From Echinarachnius parma (Eukaryota; Echinodermata; Echinoidea; Clypeasteroida; Echinarachniidae), in assembly GCA_037951105.1 (NCBI GenBank), contig JBAMJV010011223.1, positions 40,399-104,398 on the forward strand: a DNA stretch of 64,000 bases, in the 5' to 3' direction. The notes under the pieces were generated by a model that worked only from the letters and a program-made list of their open reading frames with translations, did not search any database and was not told the origin of the DNA. A program made the translations under genes and the position numbers. This document shows positions 44,076 to 55,241 of the stretch, piece after piece. The number at the start of each line of letters is the position of its first letter. Positions within the stretch are counted from its first letter, which is position 1.

Positions 44076-44708
44076 TTAAAGGGTACCCCCGCCCGAAAAT
44101 TATATTCTTATAAATTTCACCAAAATATGTTTCCAGAAAAAAATATATAATCGGAAAACACATCTCCAATCTAAAGCACGGTCTGAATGTACAAGACTAA
44201 TTCATGCAGAGCGAACGAATCGCACGGGATTCCATTGTCTCCAAACGTACGGGTGAATAGCATTGGCGCACTTTGCAAAATGTTGTGTATCTATTTGATA
44301 TCACAAAACGGTTCCAAAACATAATTTTTTTCTTCTATGCCTGGTAAGGCTGTTGACGAGTCCCGGGTACCCGGGTCCCGCCGAAAAATGTCGAGTCCCG
44401 GGCGCAAAAATCGATACTCGATATCCCGAAAAAAAAGAAAAAAGTCCCCTTTTTGAACGCCGAGTTATCTGCCCCCTCTCATTTTCTTTTCCCTCTTTGC
44501 TGTATTTTAGAAGATGATTTATTGTCATAAATGCGCTGCATTTTTTTCACTTGAATGAACATGTTTTCCCAGCGGCGTGACATGCCTATAGCGAAATCAA
44601 CAAATGGATAAATTTCGGGTACCCGGGACTCGCCCGAAAAATTATCGCGAGTCCCGGGTAGTAAATATACCCGAAATCGACAGCCTTAATGCCTGGTGGT
44701 CCCCTTAA
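44076..44708. mobile_element. MITE family 'TTAAAGGGTACCACCAC', copy 2, interrupted
   Basis: The same ends and body as 23534-23961, but split by the hAT-like element at 44345-44688. The two halves join cleanly across one copy of the 8 bp ATGCCTGG duplication. Confidence 0.8.
44345..44688. mobile_element. hAT-like MITE with 8 bp target duplication
   Basis: The ends TAAGGCTGT and ACAGCCTTA flank a 344 bp element rich in GAGTCCCGGGTACCCGGG-like motifs. ATGCCTGG occurs directly on both sides (44337-44344 and 44689-44696). An 8 bp duplication is the hAT signature. Confidence 0.88.
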
Positions 44709-45326
44709 GGACAATTGCAGTACAGCTTGGTAGTCTATTGTCATAGACGTACATGCTAAATGCAATACTCATGTTGACAGTTTTTTCAATATTTTTAAAC
44801 ATTCGCTTTAGTTTATATCATGGAGGATCCACACTTGGATATGATGCTGCATCCTGCTACAATGCATTTCTTTAGCATTTTCAGTTGAGCCTTAATTTCC
44901 AAGCAAATACGGGTTTGCTTTACTAGCTCTGCATGTAAACCATGCACGCTCATACTTTGGACTTCGTGTTGTGGCCCTCATGTGAAGTCATGACCCAATT
45001 GGCACGTATGCACATGTGCGCTCCGCTATAAATAACTTTTAGGAGTAAGGAATGCTGATGCGTAAATAAAACCCAAAAGTTGCATGAAATTGGTTACCAA
45101 TTTTACTCAAATTAAGGATTTCTTTGAGAAAAAAAGTGTGGTATATCAATAAATGCACATATTGCTATAAACCTGAATCAAAGTCGGATTTCACTATACC
45201 TTTAAACTATTTCAAAGTACATCCACTCAAGCCAGTGCATAATTTGTATAGAGCGGTGAAGTTTCATGTCATCTATGACGTCATAAACATCCATTTTTAG
45301 AATGTTCACATTTGAACTTTATTTTC

Positions 45327-45588
45327 AGAAAGAGCATCCAAAATAATGTTCAAATGTTCAAAAAAAAACTTCAAATACTGAAAATCAATTGAATATGTTC
45401 AGTATTGGCCGAGATATGTCCATCCAAATGAATTGTACTTCAATGGGCAATCAGTGTTATACCAGAACCAGAACACTATAACACTGATTGCCTATTGACA
45501 CAAAATTTATTTGGATGGGCATATCTCGTGCCAATACTTATTCAATTGATTTTCAGTAATTTCGGCATTATTTTGGATACTCTTTCGG
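45327..45588. mobile_element. Foldback element, ~130 bp arms
   Basis: AGAAAGAGCATCCAAAATAA on the left pairs with TTATTTTGGATACTCTTTC on the right. Pairing continues through ACTGAAAATCAATTGAATA, GATATGTCCATCCAAAT and CAATCAGTGTTATA to a centre near 45470. Non-coding. Confidence 0.85.
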
Positions 45589-45774
45589 ACTAAGAACTAA
45601 GATACTCTTTTCTGATCTTTTAAGAATTACAATTACATGTAGTAAGGCAGGGCTTGACAGAAGAACTTGCCCTATTGTTAGAGGTAAGAAAACATTTAGA
45701 CGGGAAAGGAAAATTGTCTAAGTTTTGCTAACTTGGCTTCTCAAAGAATTTGTGCAGATTTTCAAATGAATTAC

Positions 45775-45849
45775 CTGTCACATTTGACATCTGAGCAGGT
45801 AGTGCATCCCTGTTGTTTCCGTGAAGACCTTCCGCATCACTTGTGCCAT
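45775..45849 (-). CDS. Small repeated exon of transposase gene, copy 1 (75 bp)
   Basis: The acceptor TTTTACTTTCCAG precedes it and GTAATTCATTTG follows. Read with one base carried in, it encodes GTSDAEGLHGNNRDALPAQM then SNVT and leaves one base (G). Phase 1 at both ends, so it can be skipped or repeated without breaking the frame. Diverged from the copies at 48329 and 50292. Confidence 0.65.
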
Positions 45850-46319
45850 CTGGAAAGTAAAAGAACAATGTTAATTTTAATTAACGCTGTTATTCGATCC
45901 GAGAAAGGGAATGAATCGCGGCGGTCATGGCCACCGAGGGGGGAAGGGGACGGTTCCAAACATTGAGGAATTCTCAGAGGATTTTTGCGACTGGACCCAT
46001 TTTCTCCAGTGAGAATTCGAAAATGTCAGATGTCCAGTTAGTGGAATTTAAATTAAACTAGATGGATCTTCGATTGCACGCAATCAAAAAATATGCAACA
46101 CCTAGTCACCTACGATCGTTAATTTTATCTCATCGACCAAATGTCCTTGTTTTTTGTTTGATTGGGTAGAACATTCCTTTTCCAACAAAATGATACCATG
46201 AGCATTGATTTTGGGTAAGGCGTTTGGATCCTAGGGCAATTTTTCTGAGGCAAGGTCGTTTCCTAAATTTGCTACTTTTTCGTCTCGAGCGATCCTCGGA
46301 ACACGGAGCCATTCTTGCT

Positions 46320-46477
46320 CCACGGCCTCCCATAGACAGAAGAACCGCATGACTGCTCTCCCTTTGATAAGGAAGAAAATGTGAGCCATACCGTACGGGG
46401 TACTCGATTACGCAACATTGTCTTCCTTATCAAAGGGAGAGCAGTCATGCGGTTCTTCTGTCTATGGGAGGCCGTGG
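46320..46477. repeat. Perfect 57 bp inverted repeat (hairpin)
   Basis: Arms 46320-46376 and 46421-46477 are exact inverse complements separated by 44 bp. Similarity extends imperfectly outward for about another 35 bp (GAGCGATCCTC and CAGCGATCCTC). It is probably the centre of a very young foldback element, or a long hairpin in intron RNA. Confidence 0.85.
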
Positions 46478-46721
46478 GGCGAGAATGTCTCGGTGATCAG
46501 AGGATCGCTGGAGACGCTCTAGTGAATGCTCTAGATGTATGTTATGGGAAAGAAATCTAATTGACAGCTTCTTTTTTTATATGAAAGAGTGTGAATTATC
46601 CTTTGATTTTTCAAGAAATGTAACGTGAGCGACGTGAAATAGTCCAAATACCTTTTTTGTATCCGCATTAATTCTCAACTCTTTATTTTTAAAGAAAACA
46701 ACATTTGTAATGACATACTTA

Positions 46722-47197
46722 CACAGGGTGGCGCAGAAATAACGGAACGGGTCCACGGGGCACCTCCCAAAATATAGTGATAGGGTGTCTTTTCAAATGA
46801 ACGATACCAAGAACAGTCAATTTGGTTGTGTAGTTTTTGTTTCAGGGCGATGTGAATGACACCATGTCACATTCTTTCTTTTGGCCAATTTTTACCGAGC
46901 CAGTGCTTGATAAATCGCACATACGCTGCACGCGCCATTGTTAGTATGCTGAATATTTGGCATAGTTGCTCAATGGTATTACGGGCAGGGAGTGCAATTT
47001 AACTGCCATTGAAAATTGAGAAAAATTAGCACCTGACATAGTCTCACTCACAGCATCCTAAAACAAAAACTAGACCAAAATGAATGTTCTTGATATTTTT
47101 TTTTTCATTGGAAAAGACACGCTATCCGATGGACAGAAACATTTTGGTACTATATGTCAGGAAGTGCCCCGTTTTGCTGTTTTGGGGCCACCCTGTA
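46722..47197. mobile_element. Mariner-like foldback MITE, copy 1
   Basis: The ends TACACAGGGTGGC and GGCCACCCTGTACA lead into arms of about 170 bp that keep pairing (ATCGGATAGCGTGTCTTTTC against its complement, GTTTTTGTTT..GTGAGTGA). CAGGGTG-type ends with TA are usual for Tc1/mariner relatives. No transposase. Confidence 0.75.
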
Positions 47198-47329
47198 CAA
47201 TGCATGCGTCAGCACACCCTCGCTTTGAGAGTTACCGCTTACTGAAGTCTATTGCGGAGAGTCGGAGACCCTCTTACTATCAGCGACTGTTTATTGTGCA
47301 AGGAAGTGCGTTTGGTTTTATTATACAGC

Positions 47330-48085
47330 TTAACCCTAAAAAGACTGGGGAGGGGGGCTGATTTAGCCCCCCCCCTCCTCTATTTTCGCGATTACTTTGC
47401 AACGCTTTAATATTTTACGGTGCCACTTCACAACTTTTTTCTTTAGAGTCTTGCGCAACTTTTGATACCAAATTTGCGACGACCGGGTGTACCATTCTAA
47501 AGTTACGTGACCTTTTGTAAGTCAGCGTCGGCCCGAAAATCGCTGCATTTTGTGATTTGTGTACAAATCCTATGGAAATTGACTTTTTCCTAGAATAGAC
47601 AAAACCTTCATTATTTTTCATTCTGATCACTGCCATCATTTAATTTTGGGCTACAAATGGTTGAATAATGGTTAATATTTTACTCCATCGAAAAAATATG
47701 TAACAAATATTTTTTAAATGCAAAAAATACGAAAAAATGCAATTTTCGCATAAGGTAATTAATTAGCTCCAATTAGCATATTATAATTAAAACAAAAAAT
47801 TTAACTATGCAATATTGTATGGCTTATCACCATGCCAAATTTGGAGTCGATTGGAGTTTCGATTGCCGAGAAAACTACAAAAAATACAAAAAAATACCAT
47901 TTTTGCATAATTAACTACCCAATATTGTAGACCTTATGGACATCTATCACGATGCCAAATTTGGAGTCGATCAGAGTTTCGGTTGCCGAGATCTTGGGGG
48001 GGGGGGGGGGGCCCTTTTAGCCCCCCCCCCCCCCTCCCCCCCATTTTTTTAAAGGTTCAAAATAGCCCAGTCTTTTTAGGGTTAA
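47330..48085. mobile_element. piggyBac-like MITE with TTAA target sites
   Basis: TTAA followed by CCCTAAAAAGACTGGG at the left, and CCCAGTCTTTTTAGGG followed by TTAA at the right: perfect 16 bp ends with the TTAA duplication typical of piggyBac. The interior has G/C homopolymers near both ends and two ATGCCAAATTTGGAGTCGAT repeats (about 47832 and 47952). Confidence 0.88.
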
Positions 48086-48328
48086 TGTGTGTCTAAAACA
48101 AAGACGTAATGCTCATACACAGCTGATCTTCCATCGCGGAGTAGAGATATCCGTTATGTAAAAGGTTCACATTATATATAAACAGTCACCAATTGTGCAT
48201 ATAGCACAAGTCTTGATGGAAAGACTAAATGAGCTTGGGCATGAGAAAATATCAAGTTAATGATTAATTCAACTAAAAAGATGCCATAAATTATCAAAAC
48301 TGACAGGTTATGTTTTCAAATGAATTAC

Positions 48329-48406
48329 CTCTTGTATCACTTGACATCTGAGCAGGTAGTGCATCCCTTCGGTTTCCAGGAAGACTTTCCCCATCACTTG
48401 TGTCAT
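48329..48406 (-). CDS. Small repeated exon of transposase gene, copy 2 (78 bp)
   Basis: Acceptor CTTACTTTGCAG, donor GAG then GTAATTC, phase 1-1. It encodes DTSDGESLPGNRRDALPAQM then SSDTR. All 78 bp equal the exon at 50292-50369 and the flanking intron bases also match, so this is a recent duplication. The acidic frame continues into the main transposase exon. Confidence 0.7.
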
Positions 48407-48630
48407 CTGCAAAGTAAGAGAACCATTGTAATTCTTATAGAAATTAAATGATAACATGAATATGTATTTCATGATAAACTTTTGAAAATATGCAACAGAA
48501 ATGTAGTACTCTAGGTGCAACACTGTCCAATAAGTAGGAGCGAGTAGGATGATGCGTTTAAGACGAAAGGTAGTCTTTGTACGCAGACCCCTGAACACAT
48601 GTAGTATGGCGACGCTGTTTTTTTCAATTA

Positions 48631-49140
48631 TACAGGGTGGCCTAACAACAAAAACGGAACGGGTCACTTCCAAAAATAAAGTAACAACATGTTTATGTGC
48701 ATCGGATAGGGTCTTTTCCAATGAAAAATTATAACAAGAACAGTAATTTTGGTTGAGTAGTTTTTGTTTTAGGACGCTGTGAGTGATACCATGTCACCAT
48801 ACTTTTGTAAATTTTTACCTAGCCAGGGCCATATCGCTCCCTGCCCGTAATACCATTGAACGATCATGCCTATTCTCTCGGCACACGGCTGAGTGCATAC
48901 TAACGATGGCGCGCGTATGAAAGGCGGTATGTGTGGTTTATCAAGCAGTGGCTTGGTAAAAATTGTAAAAAAAGAGAACCTGACATGGTGTCACTCAGAG
49001 GGTCCTAAAACAAAAAACTGCACGACCAAATTGACTGTTCTTGGTATCGTTCATTTGAAAAGACACTCTACCCAATGGACATAATACATTTGTTACTTTA
49101 TTTTGGGAAGTGCCGCGTTTTTTGGGGGCCCCCGTGTATA
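48631..49140. mobile_element. Mariner-like foldback MITE, copy 2
   Basis: Left end TACAGGGTGGCC with the same arm motifs as 46722 (GAACGGG, ATCGGATAGGGTC, GTAGTTTTTGTTTTAGG, GACACCATGTCA-like). The right end is decayed (GGGGGCCCCCGTGTA). Confidence 0.7.
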
Positions 49141-49453
49141 TTCCTGAAAACCCATTTTCTGAACTTTTTAGTGGAATGGACTACTCAAATATTATCTTTT
49201 TGAAAAGAATATTATTTTTGGTGTTGGTACCCCTTAAGAATTACAATTGCCTGTAGTTAGGCAGGTCCATGGCAGAAGTTAAAAATAAATTTGCATTCTG
49301 CAATTGGCAGGGTGAGCAGGATAATACAAACAGAGAGAATAACTGGAACATTTCACAAATTAAGCATTGTAGTTGGGCAAGTAAAATGATCAATATCGTC
49401 CACTTAGTGAACTCGGCTTATCACAGAACTTTTGCGGATGCTGAAATGATTAC

Positions 49454-49534
49454 CTCTTGTAGCATTTGGCATCTGAGCAGGCAATATGTCCCTGTGGTTT
49501 CTTGGAAGACCTTCTGCATCATCACTCGTGTCAT
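49454..49534 (-). CDS. Small repeated exon of transposase gene, copy 3 (81 bp)
   Basis: Acceptor TTATTTCCCCCAG, donor GAG then GTAATC, phase 1-1. It encodes DTSDDAEGLPRNHRDILPAQ then MPNATR. One codon longer than copies 2 and 4 and clearly diverged. The flank at 49230-49260 matches the flank of copy 1 at 45625-45650, so copies 1 and 3 may be the closest pair. Confidence 0.65.
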
Positions 49535-50291
49535 CTGGGGGAAATAAGAAAAGAGAGCATTCCTTTATAAATTTGTCTGCAACTCTTTTCAGATAACGTT
49601 TTTCAAATTTACAAGTTCCTCTACTTTACCTATTTAATGTATAACTGATGGTTTAAACATTAATCCATATGTTCCCACATTCATTTAATGGTACTTTCAC
49701 CACTTAAACCAACTCAAACTTTGCCAGTCGGAACACCCGTAACAAAACATAACGGTGTTAGTGTAAGTGATAACACATTTTCAATAGAGTTTTCTCAAAT
49801 GATATTTGAATTTAGATCTATTATGTACTAGTGATGTTGATTTCGGGAGTATTTACTACCGGGATGTTTCTAATTTGTTCAATGTCCGGTTGAAAATATG
49901 CTTGCCCGAACAGGCCACCAGAATATAACTTTTATACATTTTTGCTTGCCCGAAGTGCATTTTCACTGCTGTCAATGTATTAAAATCAGCCAGACTACTT
50001 TGAGGTAGTTTTAATAAAATCATCAACTATAGATGCTACACTTTCGAAATATAGGTGAAAATTGTGCTTCATAAGTGTTTCTTATTTTGGTGTTTAGGGG
50101 ACACTTAGTTCTCAAACACAAAAACAAGTACTTTTGAAAAACAGATGCAGACTTTATGAAGGTCATACATTGGAATTTTTTGTGGAGATCAATCTTTGAG
50201 GGTATCATTTGTCAATAAATTCTTATTCAATCCAAAAACATATGTATCATAAATACTGTCACTGGTTAAGTTGTGTTTTCAAATGAATTAC
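49535..50291 (-). other. Intron of transposase gene
   Basis: No recognised element or coding sequence. Open frames here (for example 50023-50208) lack motifs. Confidence 0.5.
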
Positions 50292-50369
50292 CTCTTGTAT
50301 CACTTGACATCTGAGCAGGTAGTGCATCCCTTCGGTTTCCAGGAAGACTTTCCCCATCACTTGTGTCAT
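50292..50369 (-). CDS. Small repeated exon of transposase gene, copy 4 (78 bp)
   Basis: Identical to the exon at 48329-48406, including the TTTGCAG acceptor and GTAATTC donor. Phase 1-1. It is the repeat nearest to the presumed first exon. Confidence 0.7.
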
Positions 50370-51454
50370 CTGCAAAGTAAGAGAACCATTGTAATTCTTA
50401 TAGAAATTAAATAAAAACATGAATATGAAAATTAATATCTCTTTTCAATGATTTGTATCTGAAAGCAAGCAACATACACAAAACAAAGGTGTCAGCTCAA
50501 CATGCATTGTACAATCTACGCTGTGCCTAGAACCTGGGCCCCCTGTTTTAAGCGCAATTAACAGATAATTTTGCGCAGTATATACATTTCCTTATCCTTT
50601 TCCTTTGTGGTTAAGCGCACTAAGACTCGAGTAATTGCGCAAGCAAAAATCATCTTCTGCGTGCTCATCATATTCATAGTCATACTCATCATAGTTAATT
50701 TGTGTACAAATGAATGGGAAATTTGTTTGAACAGGAAAATAAATGACATCGTTTAAGAATCGGCTCGGATTCGGCAGATTTTTCACATTTATACAAATAT
50801 TTGTTGGATAAATGTAATCCTGAGGATTTAAAGAACAATTTAATGCCTTATTAATGGTAATTTCATTGGGAAAGGTTTGTTATTTTTCAAAGAAAACACA
50901 CTTTTCAAAAGGGGGGCCATATAAATGGCACGCTCTTTCTAAGTTTCAGAGTGATTTTTTTTCCGACATGAATTACAAATCGCCATTACGGGTCAATTAC
51001 GATCGCAGCCGTCAGATAAGGTATGGCATTATTTTCATCTTCATTTGAATTTCACTCTTGGCAAATTTTGTGGTTATTACTAACTTGTTTTTCAGATATC
51101 GCCACGGTTGTTAAATAATATATTATTAGGGCCTGTCCCTGCGCCCTGGGGGGCCATATTCGGACACCGCATCGGCTGCTCGCACTGCCTGGCCCGGGGA
51201 AATTCCACTTTGCAGTTTGGGCCAGCAAAAATGTAAACATGGTAAAAAGTTATAATTTGGTGGCCCGATAGGCGATAGGTAACACCGATAGAGCAAGCAG
51301 ATTTTCAACCAGACAATTGTGTCATGACTCATGAACAAAAATTGTACAAATCTTGTTTTCGACCACGACCACGTTATCATATCAATATTTAATATCATGA
51401 TTCATTATCAGATTAATTATGCTGCCTTGATTATGTAATTCGTTATTTACATAC
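50370..51454 (-). other. Intron after the presumed first exon
   Basis: About 1.1 kb. The first exon ends in phase 0 but the repeated exons need one carried base, so an unseen exon or another donor should lie here. I could not identify it. Confidence 0.4.
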
Positions 51455-51673
51455 CTGTCTGTATTTCGTCATCAGCATGCCCTTGTCTTGGTCTTGGTCT
51501 TGGTAGGTTTCGGCCGGGTGATCAGTATTTAAGGGCTCATCTCGCCGCTGCTGTTGCATTTCATCTTCAAATCTTCGTCTTCTCCAAAGTGTCGTCCTGG
51601 GAGCTCTCGCGGCAGCACTATCCGGTTCGAGATACGACTTCATCTTTCTCTTTCGTCGCTGGTCGCGATCCAT
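51455..51673 (-). CDS. Probable first exon of transposase gene
   Basis: ATG at 51673-51671 and 73 codons to a CAG then GTATGT donor. The protein is basic then acidic/Gln-rich: RRKRKMKSYLEPD, PRTTLWRRRRFEDEMQQQRR, then DQDQDQDKG. The PRTTLW followed by basic residues resembles starts of Tnp2-like invertebrate proteins as I recall them. Joining to the downstream exons is not solved because of the phase difference. Confidence 0.5.
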
Positions 51674-53313
51674 CCTTATTTTGTGGTTAAATATCTCTAA
51701 TATAACAATTGTTGTAGCGTCTACTTGTCGTAATACGTAATGTAGAGTAATAATTAAGGGCACAATGTTCGATAATAACTCGGAAAGTTTGAAGAATGAT
51801 AACAGCCGTTACTGTTAGCGCTAGCATGCATGCGTTTATTCGAACAGTCGAAAATGGCGGTTCTTCGAAAATAGCGGTAACATTAACGTACGTTAACGTA
51901 CGGCCGGGGTAGTACCATAGAAGTATGACTCCAACACTGCCGTTGTAGAACCTAGAAGGTAAACTGTATTGCCCGTAGGTACCGTACCCCATACACTTTG
52001 TACATAAAACAATGGTGGGCTGACGTCCTGTTTACGAGCAGTTTTGAACGGAGGAAGTTCGTCACAAAACTGCATTGTGGGGAAATAATATGACGAAACA
52101 ATAAGAATGTGCGTAAGGCGCGCACTTTGCTAAGCGCACTCACACTGTACATTTTCTATGGCAAAGATGTCATTAGCGCGTACATTTGTGATTTTGCGCG
52201 CGATGAATTTGTAAACAATTTTTGCCCTTGGCTGAGACAGTGATCCGTGTATGAAGAGCGACTCTTCTGCAAATATTGAGCAATCATAAACAGTATTTAA
52301 CACAAAATGTAACTAAAAAAGTGCTCTTATTAATGGGGTGGAAAAGGGCAACACAAATTGATTACGCTAGTTCAAGAGGTGGTGAATATTTCACCGCTCT
52401 ATGGATGTATTTTATTATTAAATTCCAGATCAATTTCGAAATACACAGCCTGTCATACTTTGATGACGTTTTGTGACGTAGCTAAACTGCTTCTAATCGC
52501 ATACATACCTAACCATCATGGCGGCTAAGTTTACCCCCCCTGGGTAGTACGTACGTACGTACGCGTACGCGCGCGGCGTTTATCGTCGTACGGCCGATCT
52601 CGATCACTGCGCGCGCATGCACACTGTGCAAATTTGTATAGGGGCCATCTAGCTACACGTACCGAGTTACCATACGCACAAGAGAGGAGGGGGGGGGGGG
52701 GGGGACAGGGCCTAGGGGGGGGGGGGAGGAGCACCGATCTCTATAGAAAAATGAGATCGGTGGGGGGGGGGGGGGGAGGGGGGTTACGCTGATATGCGTA
52801 CGCTGTATTCAACCACATGTAAAACAAGTGCGTACAGAGGGAGGAGGGGGGGGGGGGGGAAGTCAATTTCTGGCGTACATAGGCTACTTTGTAGATGGCC
52901 CATATGCATTATTATGTGATTCGTTGGTGTTTCATGGTATGCACCACCGATCTGTATGCACCCCATCGACACCCATGTTTGAGTCGTCGCGACCCCCTCT
53001 CAGCTCGCCCCCTTTTATAGTAATCCATAATAAAGGTTGAATTGTTTACAAAGAAAATAGCAAGAACCAAAGATGAACAAAATGGAATATGGAGTCATTA
53101 AACATTCTAAATCCCTTTACGAAGTAAAAATATTCATAATAAATTATTACAATTATGCAGTGCAAAATGAATTGAGAAGGAAAGGATATGCGATAAAGAA
53201 TAATATAGAGGTAGAGTCAGTAAAACAAGAACATACATAATGAAGGAGAGGCGAAGCTGAGATTTATACGAGACTGACCTTATATACAATTCATTGTTGT
53301 TATTTTTACAGTG

Positions 53314-53345
<32 letters not shown>

Positions 53346-53351
53346 AGGGGC
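51674..53351. other. Intergenic with ACGT repeats and G homopolymers
   Basis: ACGTACGT runs near 52548-52570. G-rich tracts at about 52687-52705, 52717-52731, 52760-52782 and 52845-52859 are interrupted by a hairpin CACCGATCTC / GAGATCGGTG (52732-52761). A long G run lies at 53317-53344. No supported gene. Confidence 0.5.
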
Positions 53352-54001
53352 TTAACCCTAATAATGCCTGGGGGCTTGCCCCCATCCCCCCCCCCCCCCC
53401 CCTCCCTCCGCGATTTTTCTATTGCTCCAAAACGCGTTAAGTTGACGCGCCGCTGTTTAGTGACTTTTTCTTTTTAGGTATTTGCGCATTATTTGGAGAA
53501 TTAGACCTATGTTAAGAAGTCACTTGACTTTTTGTCTATGTATGTCAGCCCGAAAATTGCTAAATTTCGTGATTTGTGTACAAAACATATAATTAATATC
53601 AATTTTTTCGTAAAAAGAGGCAATTTCATTGATTTTGGTATTGTGAACAATTAAGTGTTTTTAATTGGGGTTCTAAATAATTGATTATTATATAGTAATA
53701 AATAAAATAAACAACAAAACAATTTTTAAAAAACATGACTAAAAGAAAAAATACATCATATAAAAACAATAGAAAACATAATTTTGTTGTCGTATTATCA
53801 TTCCAAACGCTCTAAAGAATATAGTGAAAACCCAATGTTTTCTTATGAAGATAATATGATAAAATATAAATGTTATGACCTTATTTGCTTAAATTGTATT
53901 CTAAACACTTCACTTAACATGCATGCAAGGGGGTCATAATGCCCCCCCCCCCCACCCCGGCCGTAGAAAGACTTCAAATAGCCAGGCCTTTTTAGGGTTA
54001 G
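53352..54001. mobile_element. piggyBac-like MITE, second member
   Basis: TTAACCCTAATAATGCCTGG on the left and CCAGGCCTTTTTAGGG then TTAG on the right are diverged relatives of the ends at 47330 and 48085. The body has the same C homopolymers and CGCGATTTTTC-like motif. Older than the 47330 copy. Confidence 0.75.
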
Positions 54002-54270
54002 AGCCTGGCCGGGGGCTAGCCTCCTGCATGACGTTTGGTCTAGGGCTAAACTTATGGGCGATAATTATGTCGCCTAATGAACCAAAGTATAGCACAGGAA
54101 GGACTTCAGTCAATCAGTATAATATGTCACTTTTTTGTGCCGTTAAATCTCATAATATTTTGGGCATTCCGGCTAAAGGCTCAACGGTGTGAGCTATTTC
54201 TAATAAAACAAAATGTATATGTTTTAAAATGTTTAAAGGCCGCAGTCTGTATACCTGTCAGATCATTGCC

Positions 54271-54440
54271 CAAAACAGGGTACTTCCCAAAATATAGTAA
54301 CAAATGTATTATATCCATCGGATAGAGTGACTTTTCAAATGAACAACGATACCAAGAACTGTCAATTCGGTCATGTAGTTTTTGTTTTAGGGCGCTGTAA
54401 GTGACACCATGTCATGTTCTCTTTATTGTCAATTTGTACC
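54271..54440. mobile_element. Mariner-like foldback MITE, single arm
   Basis: The CAGGG end, ATCCATCGGATAGAGTG, TTTTCAAATGAAC, ACCAAGAACTGTCAATT and GACACCATGTCA match one arm of 46722-47197. The other arm is missing. Confidence 0.65.
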
Positions 54441-55208
54441 GAACCCGCGCTTGATGAATGACTGTTTTGGGAGATTGAACCCCCCCCCCCCCCCCCCCCC
54501 CCCCCCACCCCCATGGTCGTCGAACCTGGGGGCAGGGGGCGGTCGCCCCCCCCCCCCCAAATGAAAATATTGGGGGGCGAACATAATAATCATTTCGCCC
54601 CCCCCCCCCCCCAATAATTCCGAAAATTAGGAAGAAAAAAATCGAGTGATATAATGCCGAAGAGGGGAAGACACATTTATCAATAATTAATCTTCAAAAT
54701 AGCCGTTTTTTGCCGCGCGCTTCGCGCGCATAAGTTTGCACACCCTCCCCCGCTTGGCGCTTCGCTTCCTCGCAATGTCTCTCCTCCACTGTTGAGAAGT
54801 TGTTGACGCCCTTGCTTAGTTTCATGGGAGCCCAATGCCCTATCGATGGCTCTATAGTATACAGGATCACGTGGATCCATCTCATGCAAGGCTCAATCTT
54901 TTCCTCGCTATGCCCTTTAAAAATACGTTACGAGTATTATGGTTCACTATTTTATACAATTTTAACACCCATGATAGGAGTTGCAAATTTCTGAAATCTA
55001 AAGGGCTCCGCCCCCTGAATCCCTATTATGGCCCCAAATGTGGGTGCCCCCAAAGTCAGGTCTCGGCGAGCCATCAAGACACTCAATGAGCGCATAATAA
55101 AACTTCTGGGCATGCCAATGTGGGGCTTTTAGCTCTCTCAGTGGTCACTCTGGAAAATGTTTCAAATTTCGCCCGCCCCACCCCCAATCGCAAAACGGAT
55201 CGACGCCC

Positions 55209-55241
<33 letters not shown>

